Positions 1-7,790 of a DNA stretch of 64,000 nucleotides are shown here, piece by piece. Location of the stretch: positions 169,505 through 233,504 of the forward strand of contig NZ_RBVY01000009.1 of NCBI RefSeq assembly GCF_004000215.1, given 5' to 3'. The first letter of the stretch is position 1. Every line of letters begins with the position of its first letter. A program made the translations under genes and the position numbers. This DNA is from Nitratireductor alexandrii (GTDB lineage: Bacteria; Pseudomonadota; Alphaproteobacteria; Rhizobiales; Rhizobiaceae). The notes under the pieces were generated by a model, which ran no database searches, was not told the origin of the DNA, and worked only from the letters and a program-made list of their open reading frames with translations.

Positions 1-720
1 GTCGACGATCCCGAAAGAGGCCGGCAGCCGCCCGTCGCCGTTCCTGGCCAGCCAGTTGCGGGTGAAGCTCGGCACGATCCGCCCGCCGATCAGGGCGATC
101 AGCACGGTCGCGACGCCGAGCGCGAGCCGCATGCCGGGGGCTGCGGCCGAAATCGCGAAGGCGCCGCTGTGATGCAGCCCGTTGGCAAGCGCGAACAGGG
201 TCAGCATCGCCGCCACCGGCGCGTTGCGCCAGTTCCGGCCCGCCACCACCTCGCGCCAGACAGCCGCTGCCAGCACGAGAGGAAAGGCGAGATCGGCGGC
301 CATCGCAAGCAGCGGATCGCCGACGGTCAGGTTGGCGGCGCGTCCCAGAAACCACAACCCGACCAGGCCGGCGAGCGGGCCTCCGCTCAGCGGCAGCCGT
401 CCCGTCCAGTTGGGCACCGCCGTCAGCACGAAGCCGGCGATCACCGCGCCCAGATAGCCGAACAGCATCTCGTGCACGTGCCAGTCGAGCGCGGCGAACG
501 GGCCGGCGGGCGTCCATCCCGTGCGGAACATCAAAAGCCAGGCCGGAATGGCCAGCCCGGCATGCAAGGCGGCCAGCAGGAAGAACGGTCGAAAACCATA
601 ATGCAGGATCGGCAGTGTCGAGGGAACGCGGCCGCGTCCGTCGCGACCATCATCGCCCGCCCCGCGCCGGCGCCGCAGCACCGAGCGGTCGGTGGGCCCA
701 TGCTGTTCCAAAACCGTCAT
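1..720 (-). CDS. nnrS: NnrS family haem-copper membrane protein, 3' part cut off by the window
   Basis: The first 240 residues of a polytopic membrane protein are visible; the reading frame is open to the window edge, so the C-terminus is missing. After a charged, Arg-rich N-terminus of about 35 residues comes YGFRPFF (about 41-47) and then HVHEMLFGY (81-89), both typical of NnrS, followed by hydrophobic segments. NnrS proteins bind haem and copper in the inner membrane and protect denitrifying cells against nitric oxide stress. The ATG overlaps the stop of the preceding gene by 4 bases (ATGA), so it is translationally coupled to the nir operon. That context, next to nirK and nirV, supports the call independently of the motif. 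Confidence 0.93.
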   Translation of the reverse strand, partial: MTVLEQHGPTDRSVLRRRRGAGDDGRDGRGRVPSTLPILHYGFRPFFLLAALHAGLAIPAWLLMFRTGWTPAGPFAALDWHVHEMLFGYLGAVIAGFVLTAVPNWTGRLPLSGGPLAGLVGLWFLGRAANLTVGDPLLAMAADLAFPLVLAAAVWREVVAGRNWRNAPVAAMLTLFALANGLHHSGAFAISAAAPGMRLALGVATVLIALIGGRIVPSFTRNWLARNGDGRLPASFGIVD

Positions 721-1124
721 TGCGTCAGTCCCGGCCTCGCACGTGGCCGGCGCCGCGCGCACAGGCGCGCCGCCGCCGCGCCATGGGCGGCGAAATCGCC
801 GATATCGTCGAACAGATCCGCGATCTCGGAAAAGGCGGACCGGTCCGGCTCGTCCGGCTGCAGGGAATCGAGCTCGTCGAGCAGGGTCGTCACCAGCACG
901 ATCGCGTCGCGCATCTTGCGTGCGTCGGTCAGTGCCCCGGCGCGGGTGGCCAGGTCGTCTTCGGCGCCGATGCGCTCCAAAATGGCGTCGGCGCGGGCGC
1001 GGCAGCGGCAGTCGAGCTCGGCTTCCCGGAGCCCTTGCCGCAGGCGTTCGACGGCGGAACGTTCGCCCGCCAGCGCCTCTGGCGCGACGGGCGGTGTTTG
1101 CATCGGGCGTTTCGGCGTGACCAT
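717..1124 (-). CDS. Hypothetical protein in the nirK-nirV-nnrS operon
   Basis: I do not recognise this 135-residue protein. It has a near-perfect Shine-Dalgarno (AAGGAGG, 5 bases before the ATG) and its stop overlaps the nnrS start by 4 bases, so it is very likely real and co-translated with nnrS. It has no signal peptide and no hydrophobic span. The middle (about 20-110) is rich in Ala, Leu, Asp and Glu and looks helical and acidic, with a CRC pair near residue 39; the last 20 residues are Arg/Ala/Pro-rich. Its place between nirV and nnrS suggests a role in nitrite/NO respiration, such as an accessory or regulatory factor, but this is inference from position only. Confidence 0.75.
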   Translation of the reverse strand: MVTPKRPMQTPPVAPEALAGERSAVERLRQGLREAELDCRCRARADAILERIGAEDDLATRAGALTDARKMRDAIVLVTTLLDELDSLQPDEPDRSAFSEIADLFDDIGDFAAHGAAAARLCARRRPRARPGLTQ

Positions 1125-1193
1125 GGCAGCCTCCTTAGGGGGTGGCCGGACGGCGGGCCCGCCGCCGCGGCGTTGCGCTGCGCCGGCGGTTCG

Positions 1194-2069
1194 TCAACGC
1201 GCCAGCGCCTTCAGGCGGGCGAACCAGCCCGGCGCGTCGTCGCGCACCAGCCGGAAGCCCAGATTGTCGGGCGGCGCGCCGACGGCGCAGCCGCCGCTTT
1301 TGCCGTCCCGCACGAAGTCGGACATGTAGGTCCGGTGCCGGCCCTCGGCGACATGAACGCCGCAATTCTCGGTCGTGCGCGCGTTCGTTTCAAGCTCGGA
1401 GTCGAGCCGCACGCGGCTGTAACATGTCGACGTCCATTCCCAGACATTGCCGGCCATGTCCCGTACGCCGTGCGTGTTGGGGCCGTAATGGCCTAGCGGC
1501 TTGGGTTGCGGGTCGGGTTCGCGCCGCGCTGCGGCTTCTTCCTCGTAGCGGCGAATCCAGGCCACTGCGGGATTTTTTGGATCGTCGGCGACCGCGAACG
1601 GATCGCCGGCGAACCGCTCGCCGGCCGCGAACGCCCATTCGGCCGCGCTCGGTAGACGCCAGGTCTCACCGGTGGTCCGGGAATACCAAACGGCATAGGC
1701 CTCAGCGTCGAGATAGCTGACCCCCGTCACCGGAATGTCGGCCGCCCGCGCAGAATTTGTACCGTCGGCGGGACGGCACGCGCCCGCCGTCACGCATTCA
1801 CCGTAGGCGGCGCGGCTGACCTGGTCGGCCATGATGTGCAAGGGGCGGTCGAAACGCACGCTGCGGCTGGGCGCGGCGGCTGGCCGGCCATCTGCGAGGA
1901 ACTCGCCGGGCAGGGGAAATTCGATCGTGCCGGGAGCGATCGCCACCGTTTCCACGGCGCCAGGCACCGGTCCGGGCGTCGATCCGGCCCAGTCGACCAG
2001 ACCGATCGCTACCGGCAGGGCCACGGCGGCGACGGCTCCGATAACGGCTTCGGCGACATGATGCGGCAT
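1194..2069 (-). CDS. nirV: NirV, formylglycine-generating-enzyme (SUMF1) fold protein
   Basis: A 291-residue protein with an N-terminal hydrophobic segment (about 9-25) and a SUMF1/FGE-sulfatase fold: WRLPSAAEW (about 137-145), DMAGNVWEWT (204-213) and a closing GFRLVRD (271-277). The paired catalytic cysteines of true formylglycine-generating enzymes are not apparent; one Cys lies at about 261 before the final motif. Proteins of this kind encoded directly after nirK are called NirV; they are widespread in NirK denitrifiers, and their biochemical role is unsettled. The start is the ATG preceded by GGGAG about 10 bases upstream. It lies 73 bases after nirK with a strong hairpin between them. 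Confidence 0.9.
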   Translation of the reverse strand: MPHHVAEAVIGAVAAVALPVAIGLVDWAGSTPGPVPGAVETVAIAPGTIEFPLPGEFLADGRPAAAPSRSVRFDRPLHIMADQVSRAAYGECVTAGACRPADGTNSARAADIPVTGVSYLDAEAYAVWYSRTTGETWRLPSAAEWAFAAGERFAGDPFAVADDPKNPAVAWIRRYEEEAAARREPDPQPKPLGHYGPNTHGVRDMAGNVWEWTSTCYSRVRLDSELETNARTTENCGVHVAEGRHRTYMSDFVRDGKSGGCAVGAPPDNLGFRLVRDDAPGWFARLKALAR

Positions 2070-2086
2070 GGTTTCTTCTCCCGAAA

Positions 2087-2118
2087 GCCATGGCCCGGCG
2101 CCTGTGCCGGGCCATGGC
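2087..2118 (-). other. Intercistronic hairpin between nirK and nirV
   Basis: Perfect 12-bp inverted repeat (GCCATGGCCCGG and its complement) around an 8-base loop, directly after the nirK stop and about 20 bases before nirV. No T-run follows on the minus strand, so it does not look like a classical intrinsic terminator. It could slow 3'-to-5' decay of nirK mRNA or cause partial termination, giving more nirK than nirV. Confidence 0.6.
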
Positions 2119-2142
2119 GACGCATCCTTGCGTGGCGGCGGG

Positions 2143-3252
2143 TCAGTTGGTCGGGATCGGACCCGGAGCCTCGACCTGCTTCATCAGATCGTCGTTCCAC
2201 TCGCCGTCGACCACGAAATGGGCGGTGGCGCCGAGCTCGACGGCTTCGATCAGATTGTGGTTCACATAGGCATAGACGCCCGGCTGCAGGAAGGTGTAGA
2301 GCGCAGCACCCGCCGATCCGCCGCGGATGAACCAGGTTTCCAGGTTCTTGGCCGGAGGATTGTCGAACTTGCCCTCTTCCCAAACGTAGTCGCCATGGCC
2401 GCCGATCAGGTGTGGCCTTGTGTCCCGGTTGGCCTGGGAGTGAACGATCATGACGGTCTCGCCGACCTTCGCGCGCATGGCGTTGTCGCCGGTGAGCGCG
2501 CCCTTGGCGCCGTTGAAGACCACATGGGTGGGCACCAGCCCGCGCATGACCTCGACCGTGTCGGCGTAGGATTCGCCGGGGCTATCGTAGCTCTTGTAGG
2601 CTCCGGTTTCGTCGCGCGGCACGTAGAAGTCGTTTTCGCCGACATAGTAGATCCGGTCATAGGCGATGCGCTCGCCCTTTTCGTTCTTCAGCCCGTCGCG
2701 CGGCAGCACCATGATCGTGCCGCTCATGCCGGACACCACATGCCAGGGGATCATCGCGCCTTCGGGCGCGCAATGATAGACGAAGGTGCCGGAACGGGTG
2801 GCCTTGAAGCGCAGCTTGACCTGCTCGCCGGGCATGATCAGCGTCAGCGCTCCGCCGCCCAGCGCGCCCGTGGCGGCGTGGAAATCGATATTGTGCGGCA
2901 GCGAATTGCTGGCTGCGTTGATCAGCGTGAGTTCGACATAGTCGCCCTCATGCACCACCATCATCGGTCCGGGGATGGAGCCATTGAAGGTCATGCCGGG
3001 AAAGGTCGTGCCCTCGTCGTCGATAACGACCGGCTTTTCCTCGATCGGCAGCACGAACTCGACCACTTTCGGTCCGCTTGTGGCGACCTGTTCATGGGCA
3101 TGCACGAACGGCGGCGCGACCAGCGTCACCTTCTCGCGCGGCAGGGTGGCGATGTCGGCTTCGCCTGTGCTGGCGACTGCCGTCATCGGGGGCATGGCGG
3201 TCAGCGCCGCCGTGGCGGCTGCGCCCATCAGTGCCTGGCGTCGCGTGAACAT
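2143..3252 (-). CDS. nirK: Copper-containing nitrite reductase NirK
   Basis: Periplasmic NO-forming nitrite reductase (nitrite to nitric oxide), 369 residues. It starts with a twin-arginine type signal (TRRQALMG, residues 3-10, then an Ala-rich h-region). Two cupredoxin domains follow. Type 1 copper ligands are readable as His120, Cys161, His171 and Met176; type 2 ligands as His125, His160 and His332; the catalytic pair is Asp123 (HNIDFH) and His281 (PHLIGGH). All key residues are present, so it should be active. The ATG has AAGGAG 8 bases upstream. It is the first gene of the nirK-nirV-hypothetical-nnrS operon and has a TTG-N8-CAA box 68 bases upstream of the start, in line with NO- or oxygen-responsive control. 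Confidence 0.98.
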   Translation of the reverse strand: MFTRRQALMGAAATAALTAMPPMTAVASTGEADIATLPREKVTLVAPPFVHAHEQVATSGPKVVEFVLPIEEKPVVIDDEGTTFPGMTFNGSIPGPMMVVHEGDYVELTLINAASNSLPHNIDFHAATGALGGGALTLIMPGEQVKLRFKATRSGTFVYHCAPEGAMIPWHVVSGMSGTIMVLPRDGLKNEKGERIAYDRIYYVGENDFYVPRDETGAYKSYDSPGESYADTVEVMRGLVPTHVVFNGAKGALTGDNAMRAKVGETVMIVHSQANRDTRPHLIGGHGDYVWEEGKFDNPPAKNLETWFIRGGSAGAALYTFLQPGVYAYVNHNLIEAVELGATAHFVVDGEWNDDLMKQVEAPGPIPTN

Positions 3253-3319
3253 GTCTTTATCTCCTTCAGGTCCTTCGGTGTCGATGGCCGAACCCTAGCG
3301 GCGCCGGTGCGCGCGCTCT

Positions 3320-3333
3320 TTGTTCCCGCACAA
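3320..3333 (-). promoter_or_regulatory. FNR/CRP-family (NnrR-type) box upstream of nirK
   Basis: The 14-bp palindrome TTGTTCCCGCACAA fits TTG-N8-CAA with symmetric TTGT/ACAA half-sites, the pattern bound by NnrR, DnrR and FNR-type regulators. Its centre is about 75 bases from the nirK ATG; with a class II position (-41.5) the transcript would start near 3285, leaving a leader of about 33 bases. Confidence 0.7.
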
Positions 3334-3385
3334 ACAAGTGCGAGAAAGGCGCATTCGCGTCGGAAACACCGATGCGGGAAGAGTG

Positions 3386-3404
3386 TTTTTCCATTTTGGA
3401 AAAA
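3386..3404. promoter_or_regulatory. Perfect palindrome upstream of glcB
   Basis: TTTTTCCA-TTT-TGGAAAAA: 8-bp arms with a 3-base spacer, 100 bases upstream of the malate synthase ATG and 134 bases from the nirK start. It is A/T-rich against a G+C-rich background. It looks like an operator for a dimeric regulator, more likely of glcB because nirK already has its own box. The regulator is unknown. Confidence 0.5.
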
Positions 3405-3504
3405 GTCTTTGATACCTATGACGAATTGACGCCTTCCGGCCCGGGGTGTTGAACGCGTTGACTTCGCGCCACGCATCGCGCGGGGACCGCAACGGAGAAG
3501 GCTG

Positions 3505-5664
3505 ATGAGCGAGCGCATCGAAATCGAGGGATTGAGGATTGACCGGCTGCTGCACGACTTCTTAGCCCGCGAGGCCTTGCCCGGCACCGGCGTCGAAGCC
3601 GGCCAGTTCTGGTCGGCGCTGTCCAAGATCGTTCACGAGCTGTCGCCGAAGAACCGGGCGCTTCTGGACAAGCGCGCGCGCCTGCAGGCCGAGATCGACG
3701 CCTGGCACCGCGAGAATGGCGCGCCGTCCGATCTCGGTGCCTACAAGGCCTTTCTCGAGGAGATCGGCTATCTGCTGCCAGAAGGTGGTGATTTTGCCGT
3801 CACCACGGCCAATGTCGATGCCGAGATCGCGACCGTCGCCGGCCCGCAGCTCGTCGTGCCGGTCACCAATGCGCGCTACGCGCTCAACGCCGCCAATGCG
3901 CGCTGGGGCTCGCTTTACGATGCGCTATACGGCACCGACGCGATCCCCGAGACCGACGGAGCGGAAAAGGGCGAAGGGTACAACCCCGTCCGCGGCGCCA
4001 GGGTCGTGGCCTGGGCGCGCGGCTTTCTCGACGACAGCGTGCCGCTTGCCGGCGCGCGCTGGGCCGATATTGACGGTCTGAGCATCGAGGCCGGCACGCT
4101 GAAGGCGGGCGGTGCGGGGCTCGCCGATCCGGCCCAGTTCGCGGGCTATCGCGGCGATCCGGCGGCCCCCTCGACCGTGTTGCTGCGCAAGAACGGCCTG
4201 CATGTCGAGATTTCGGTCGATCGCTACCATCCGATCGGCAAGGACGATCCGGCCGGCATTTGCGACGTTGTGCTGGAATCGGCCGTCACAACCATCATGG
4301 ATTGCGAGGATTCCGTTGCCACCGTCGACGCCGAGGACAAGGTTTTGGCCTATCGCAACTGGCTCGGCCTGATGAAGGGAGACCTCGCCGAGGAGGTGAC
4401 CAAGGGCAAGACCTTCGTGCGCCGCCTGAAGGGCGACCGCGACTATACCGCGCCCGACGGCTCCGTCGTCTCACTTCCCGGACGGGCGCTGATGCTGGTC
4501 AGGAATGTCGGCCATCTGATGACCAATCCCGCGATCCTCGACCGCGACGGGGCCGAGGTTCCCGAGGGCATCATGGATGCCATGATCACGGGCATGATCG
4601 CGCTGCACGATGTCGGAAAGAATGGCCGCCGGGCCAACTCGCGCGCCGGGTCGGTCTACATCGTCAAGCCGAAAATGCACGGCCCCGAGGAGGTCGCGTT
4701 CGCCGTCGAGCTGTTCACCTGCGTCGAGGAGGCCCTCGGCATGGCGAAAAACACGCTGAAGATGGGCATCATGGACGAGGAGCGCCGGACCACGGTCAAC
4801 CTCAAGGAGGCGATCCGCGCCGCCTCCGAACGGGTCGTGTTCATCAATACCGGCTTCCTCGACCGCACCGGGGACGAGATCCACACCTCGATGGAGGCCG
4901 GCCCGATGATCCGCAAGGGCGACATGAAACAGGCCGCCTGGATTTCGGCCTACGAGGCCTGGAATGTCGATATCGGGCTTGCATGCGGCCTGGCCGGCCA
5001 TGCCCAGATCGGCAAGGGCATGTGGGCCATGCCCGACCGTATGGCCGAAATGCTGGAACAGAAGATCGGCCACCCGAAGGCCGGAGCCAACACCGCCTGG
5101 GTGCCCTCGCCGACTGCCGCCACCCTGCACGCCACCCACTATCACAAGGTCGACGTCGCCGCGGTGCAGCGGGACCTGAAGAACCGTCCGCGCGCCAAGA
5201 TCGACGACATCCTGTCGGTTCCGGTCGCGACGCGGCCGAACTGGTCCGATGCGGACAAGCGCCAGGAACTGCGCAACAACGCCCAGGGCATTCTGGGTTA
5301 CGTGGTGCGTTGGATCGATCAGGGCGTCGGCTGTTCCAAGGTGCCCGACATCAACGATGTCGGCTTGATGGAGGATCGCGCCACGCTGCGCATCTCGTCC
5401 CAGCACATGGCCAACTGGCTGCATCACGGCGTGGTCGGCGAGGACGAGGTGATGGCGGTGATGAAGGAGATGGCCGCGATCGTCGACCGCCAGAACGCGG
5501 ACGATCCGCTCTACAGGCCGATGGCGCCGGATTTCGACAGCTCGATCGCGTTCCAGGCCGCCTGCGATCTCGTCTTCAAGGGGCGCGAGCAGCCCAGCGG
5601 CTACACCGAACCGGTGCTCCATCGGCGCCGGCTTGAGCTCAAGGCGCGCGAAGCCGCCGGCTGA
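3505..5664 (+). CDS. glcB: Malate synthase G
   Basis: Condenses glyoxylate with acetyl-CoA to malate. At 719 residues it matches the long G isoform (about 720) rather than the shorter A isoform. Readable signatures include [11 protein letters not shown], the insert and barrel segments [11 protein letters not shown] and [14 protein letters not shown], and the C-terminal stretch with [11 protein letters not shown] followed by [13 protein letters not shown], which carries the catalytic aspartate of this family. The ATG has GGAGAAGG a few bases upstream. It stands alone, divergent from nirK. It lets the cell use acetate, fatty acids, glycolate or purine-derived glyoxylate; no isocitrate lyase or glycolate oxidase gene is in the window. 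Confidence 0.98.
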   Translation: MSERIEIEGLRIDRLLHDFLAREALPGTGVEAGQFWSALSKIVHELSPKNRALLDKRARLQAEIDAWHRENGAPSDLGAYKAFLEEIGYLLPEGGDFAVTTANVDAEIATVAGPQLVVPVTNARYALNAANARWGSLYDALYGTDAIPETDGAEKGEGYNPVRGARVVAWARGFLDDSVPLAGARWADIDGLSIEAGTLKAGGAGLADPAQFAGYRGDPAAPSTVLLRKNGLHVEISVDRYHPIGKDDPAGICDVVLESAVTTIMDCEDSVATVDAEDKVLAYRNWLGLMKGDLAEEVTKGKTFVRRLKGDRDYTAPDGSVVSLPGRALMLVRNVGHLMTNPAILDRDGAEVPEGIMDAMITGMIALHDVGKNGRRANSRAGSVYIVKPKMHGPEEVAFAVELFTCVEEALGMAKNTLKMGIMDEERRTTVNLKEAIRAASERVVFINTGFLDRTGDEIHTSMEAGPMIRKGDMKQAAWISAYEAWNVDIGLACGLAGHAQIGKGMWAMPDRMAEMLEQKIGHPKAGANTAWVPSPTAATLHATHYHKVDVAAVQRDLKNRPRAKIDDILSVPVATRPNWSDADKRQELRNNAQGILGYVVRWIDQGVGCSKVPDINDVGLMEDRATLRISSQHMANWLHHGVVGEDEVMAVMKEMAAIVDRQNADDPLYRPMAPDFDSSIAFQAACDLVFKGREQPSGYTEPVLHRRRLELKAREAAG

Positions 5665-5751
5665 GGCGGGTTCCCCGGTCGGGCCGCGTTTCGGATCGGC
5701 GCGCCACGCGGCGCTTGTTTGCCGGCCCGGTTTTGCCTATGCGGTTACCGC

Positions 5752-6435
5752 ATGAAGGTCCTGGCCATCGACACCGCCGCCGAACTCTGCGCCGCCTGCG
5801 TCTACGACGCCGGCGCGGGCCGCGAACGCGGGCGTTCGGTGCGCGATATCGGCAAGGGCCATGCCGAAGCCCTGATCCCGGTCATGGCCTCGGCGCTCGC
5901 CGCCGCCGGCTGCGATTATCCCGATCTGGGCGCGATTGCCGTTGCGGTCGGTCCCGGCTCCTTTACCGGTGTCAGGATCGGGGTAGCGGCTGCGCGCGGA
6001 CTGGCGCTCGCGCTCGACATTCCCGCCACCGGCGTCACGACGCTGGCCGCCCTGGCCCGCGAGGCCCGCGGCGCATATCCCGCTCGCGCCTGCCTGTCGG
6101 TTCTCGACGCCAAGCGCGGTGAACTCTACGTCGCGCTCTATGATGCTGCGGGCGGCGAGATCGAGGCGCCGATGATCGCCGATGCCGCGCGCACGGCGGC
6201 GCTGGCGCGCGCGCACGATGCCGTTCTGACCGGCTCCGGCGCCGGCCTGGTCGCCGAAGCGGCCGGCGGCCCGCTGCTCGAGATCGCCGGTGAGGGCCGC
6301 ACGGCAGACATTGCCGCCTATGCCGCCTGCGCCGTCGATGCTGGGTTTTCGGGGCAAAAACCGAAGCCGGTCTATTTGCGCGGCGCCGACGCGCGGCCGG
6401 CTTCCGGTTTCGCCCTGCCGCGCCGGGAGGAATGA
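5752..6435 (+). CDS. tsaB: tRNA threonylcarbamoyladenosine biosynthesis protein TsaB
   Basis: Partner of TsaD and TsaE in making N6-threonylcarbamoyladenosine at A37 of ANN-decoding tRNAs. The 227-residue product is close to E. coli TsaB (231). It begins MKVLAIDTAAELC, the ASKHA-fold opening of the family, and contains GPGSFTGVRIG (about 65-75), the TsaB signature. An upstream ATG in the same frame (5719) would add 11 residues before the conserved MKVLAID and is less likely. The stop overlaps rimI by 4 bases (ATGA), an arrangement common in this order. Confidence 0.96.
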   Translation: MKVLAIDTAAELCAACVYDAGAGRERGRSVRDIGKGHAEALIPVMASALAAAGCDYPDLGAIAVAVGPGSFTGVRIGVAAARGLALALDIPATGVTTLAALAREARGAYPARACLSVLDAKRGELYVALYDAAGGEIEAPMIADAARTAALARAHDAVLTGSGAGLVAEAAGGPLLEIAGEGRTADIAAYAACAVDAGFSGQKPKPVYLRGADARPASGFALPRREE

Positions 6436-6932
6436 TGCGTGCGCCGTTTTCCCTGCGCGGCCGCAAGCGCGAATTCCTGACGGAACGCTTGCTGCCCGCC
6501 GACGCGGCAGCGCTTTCGCACCTGCATGCGCACGGGTTTTCGCGGCCGTGGAGCGACGGCGAATTCGCCTCGCTTTTGGAACAGGACACCGTATTCGGTT
6601 TCGCCGCGCGTGAGGTCGGGCGTCCCCGCGCCGCGCCGGGCGGTTTCGTTCTGGCCCGCCAAGCCGCGGGCGAAGGCGAAATCTTGACCATCATGGTCGC
6701 GCCGGCCCTCAGGCGCTGCGGTCTCGGCTGGATGCTCATGGATGCGGTGATGCGCGAACTCTATGCCCAGCGCGCGCAGGCGCTGTTTCTGGAGGTCGAC
6801 GAGACCAATCGCGCCGCGATCGGTCTTTATCGCAAGCTGGGTTTCAGCCAGGTCGGTGCCCGTCCGGCCTATTATGAGCAGCACGCGGCGCCGCGCACGA
6901 CCGCGCTTGTCATGCGCCGTGATCTTGGCTAG
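6432..6932 (+). CDS. rimI: Ribosomal protein S18-alanine N-acetyltransferase RimI
   Basis: GNAT-fold acetyltransferase of 166 residues. The acetyl-CoA pyrophosphate loop is readable as RRCGLGWML, followed by the motif B region NRAAIGLYRKLGF; the N-terminal half has RPWSDGEFASLL, typical of RimI. The N-terminus is slightly longer than in E. coli RimI (148). It overlaps tsaB by 4 bases. In many related genomes a Fur/Mur regulator follows rimI; here plsC follows after 36 bases. Confidence 0.9.
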   Translation: MMRAPFSLRGRKREFLTERLLPADAAALSHLHAHGFSRPWSDGEFASLLEQDTVFGFAAREVGRPRAAPGGFVLARQAAGEGEILTIMVAPALRRCGLGWMLMDAVMRELYAQRAQALFLEVDETNRAAIGLYRKLGFSQVGARPAYYEQHAAPRTTALVMRRDLG

Positions 6933-6968
6933 CGCGTCGGGCAGCGGGGGAAGGGACGCACCGCAATC

Positions 6969-7790
6969 ATGATGGCTTCGATCCGGGCGGCAACCGTGCT
7001 GGCCATCCTGTTGCCGGCGACGTTGGTCGCCGTGGGCGCCCAGATGATCACCCTGCGTCTCGGCGTTCCCGGCCCCGGCGTGGTGCCGGCCCGGTGGCAC
7101 AGGCTGGTGCTGCGCCTGCTCGGCATTCGCGTCAGCATCCACGGCGTGCCCGACGCCCGCCGTCCGTTGTTGATCGCGTCCAACCACATTTCCTGGACCG
7201 ACATTCCCGTGCTCGGCGCGATCATGCCGCTAGGCTTCGTCGCCAAGGCCGACATGGCCGGCTGGCCGGTGTTCGGTGCGCTCGCCAAATTGCAGCGCAC
7301 CGTGTTCGTCGAGCGCGACCGCGCCCGGACATCGGCCATCCAGGCGGGCGCGCTGGGCGAGCGGCTCGCCACCGGCGAGGTGATGGTGCTGTTTGCCGAA
7401 GGCACCACGTCCGACGGCAATTTCGTCGCCCCGTTCAAGAGCACGCTGTTTGCTGCCGCGCAGGCCGCGCTGGATGCGCAATGCGACGATGGCGGCGACG
7501 GCGTCCCGCACGTGACGATCCAGCCCGTCGCGGTCGCCTATACCCGCCTGCACGGCATGCCAATGGGCCGGTTCCATCGCCGGCACGCCTCATGGATCGG
7601 CGATGCCGAGCTGATACCGCATCTTTTTGCCCTGATCCGCGAGGGTGGCATCGATGTCGAGGTGCATTTCGGAGAACCGGTCCGCTTTGAGCCCGGCGAC
7701 GACCGCAAGCGGGTGGCGCGACGCATGGAGGCCGAAATCCGCGCGCTGATGGCTCAGGCGCTGCGCAGACCCGGTGCGTCGTCGCGCTGA
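6969..7790 (+). CDS. plsC: 1-acyl-sn-glycerol-3-phosphate acyltransferase (PlsC family)
   Basis: Membrane-associated acyltransferase that makes phosphatidic acid from lysophosphatidic acid. The 273-residue protein has an N-terminal membrane segment (about 8-30), the catalytic NHISWTD (H-x4-D, near residue 74) and FAEGTTSDGN (near 140), the two hallmark motifs. A lyso-ornithine lipid acyltransferase (OlsA) would look the same at this level, so the exact acceptor lipid is not settled. Its 3' end overlaps the convergent EAL gene by 37 bases. Confidence 0.88.
   Translation: MMASIRAATVLAILLPATLVAVGAQMITLRLGVPGPGVVPARWHRLVLRLLGIRVSIHGVPDARRPLLIASNHISWTDIPVLGAIMPLGFVAKADMAGWPVFGALAKLQRTVFVERDRARTSAIQAGALGERLATGEVMVLFAEGTTSDGNFVAPFKSTLFAAAQAALDAQCDDGGDGVPHVTIQPVAVAYTRLHGMPMGRFHRRHASWIGDAELIPHLFALIREGGIDVEVHFGEPVRFEPGDDRKRVARRMEAEIRALMAQALRRPGASSR

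Noticed and set aside
1194..2069. Active formylglycine-generating enzyme (sulfatase activator)
   Set aside because: The paired catalytic cysteines are not seen and the gene lies in a nir operon; NirV is the better call.
2068..3429. Plus-strand frame of 453 codons opposite nirK
   Set aside because: Antisense shadow; all copper-ligand motifs are in the minus-strand NirK frame.
4260..5636. Long frames on both strands inside glcB
   Set aside because: Shadows of malate synthase G produced by the high G+C content.
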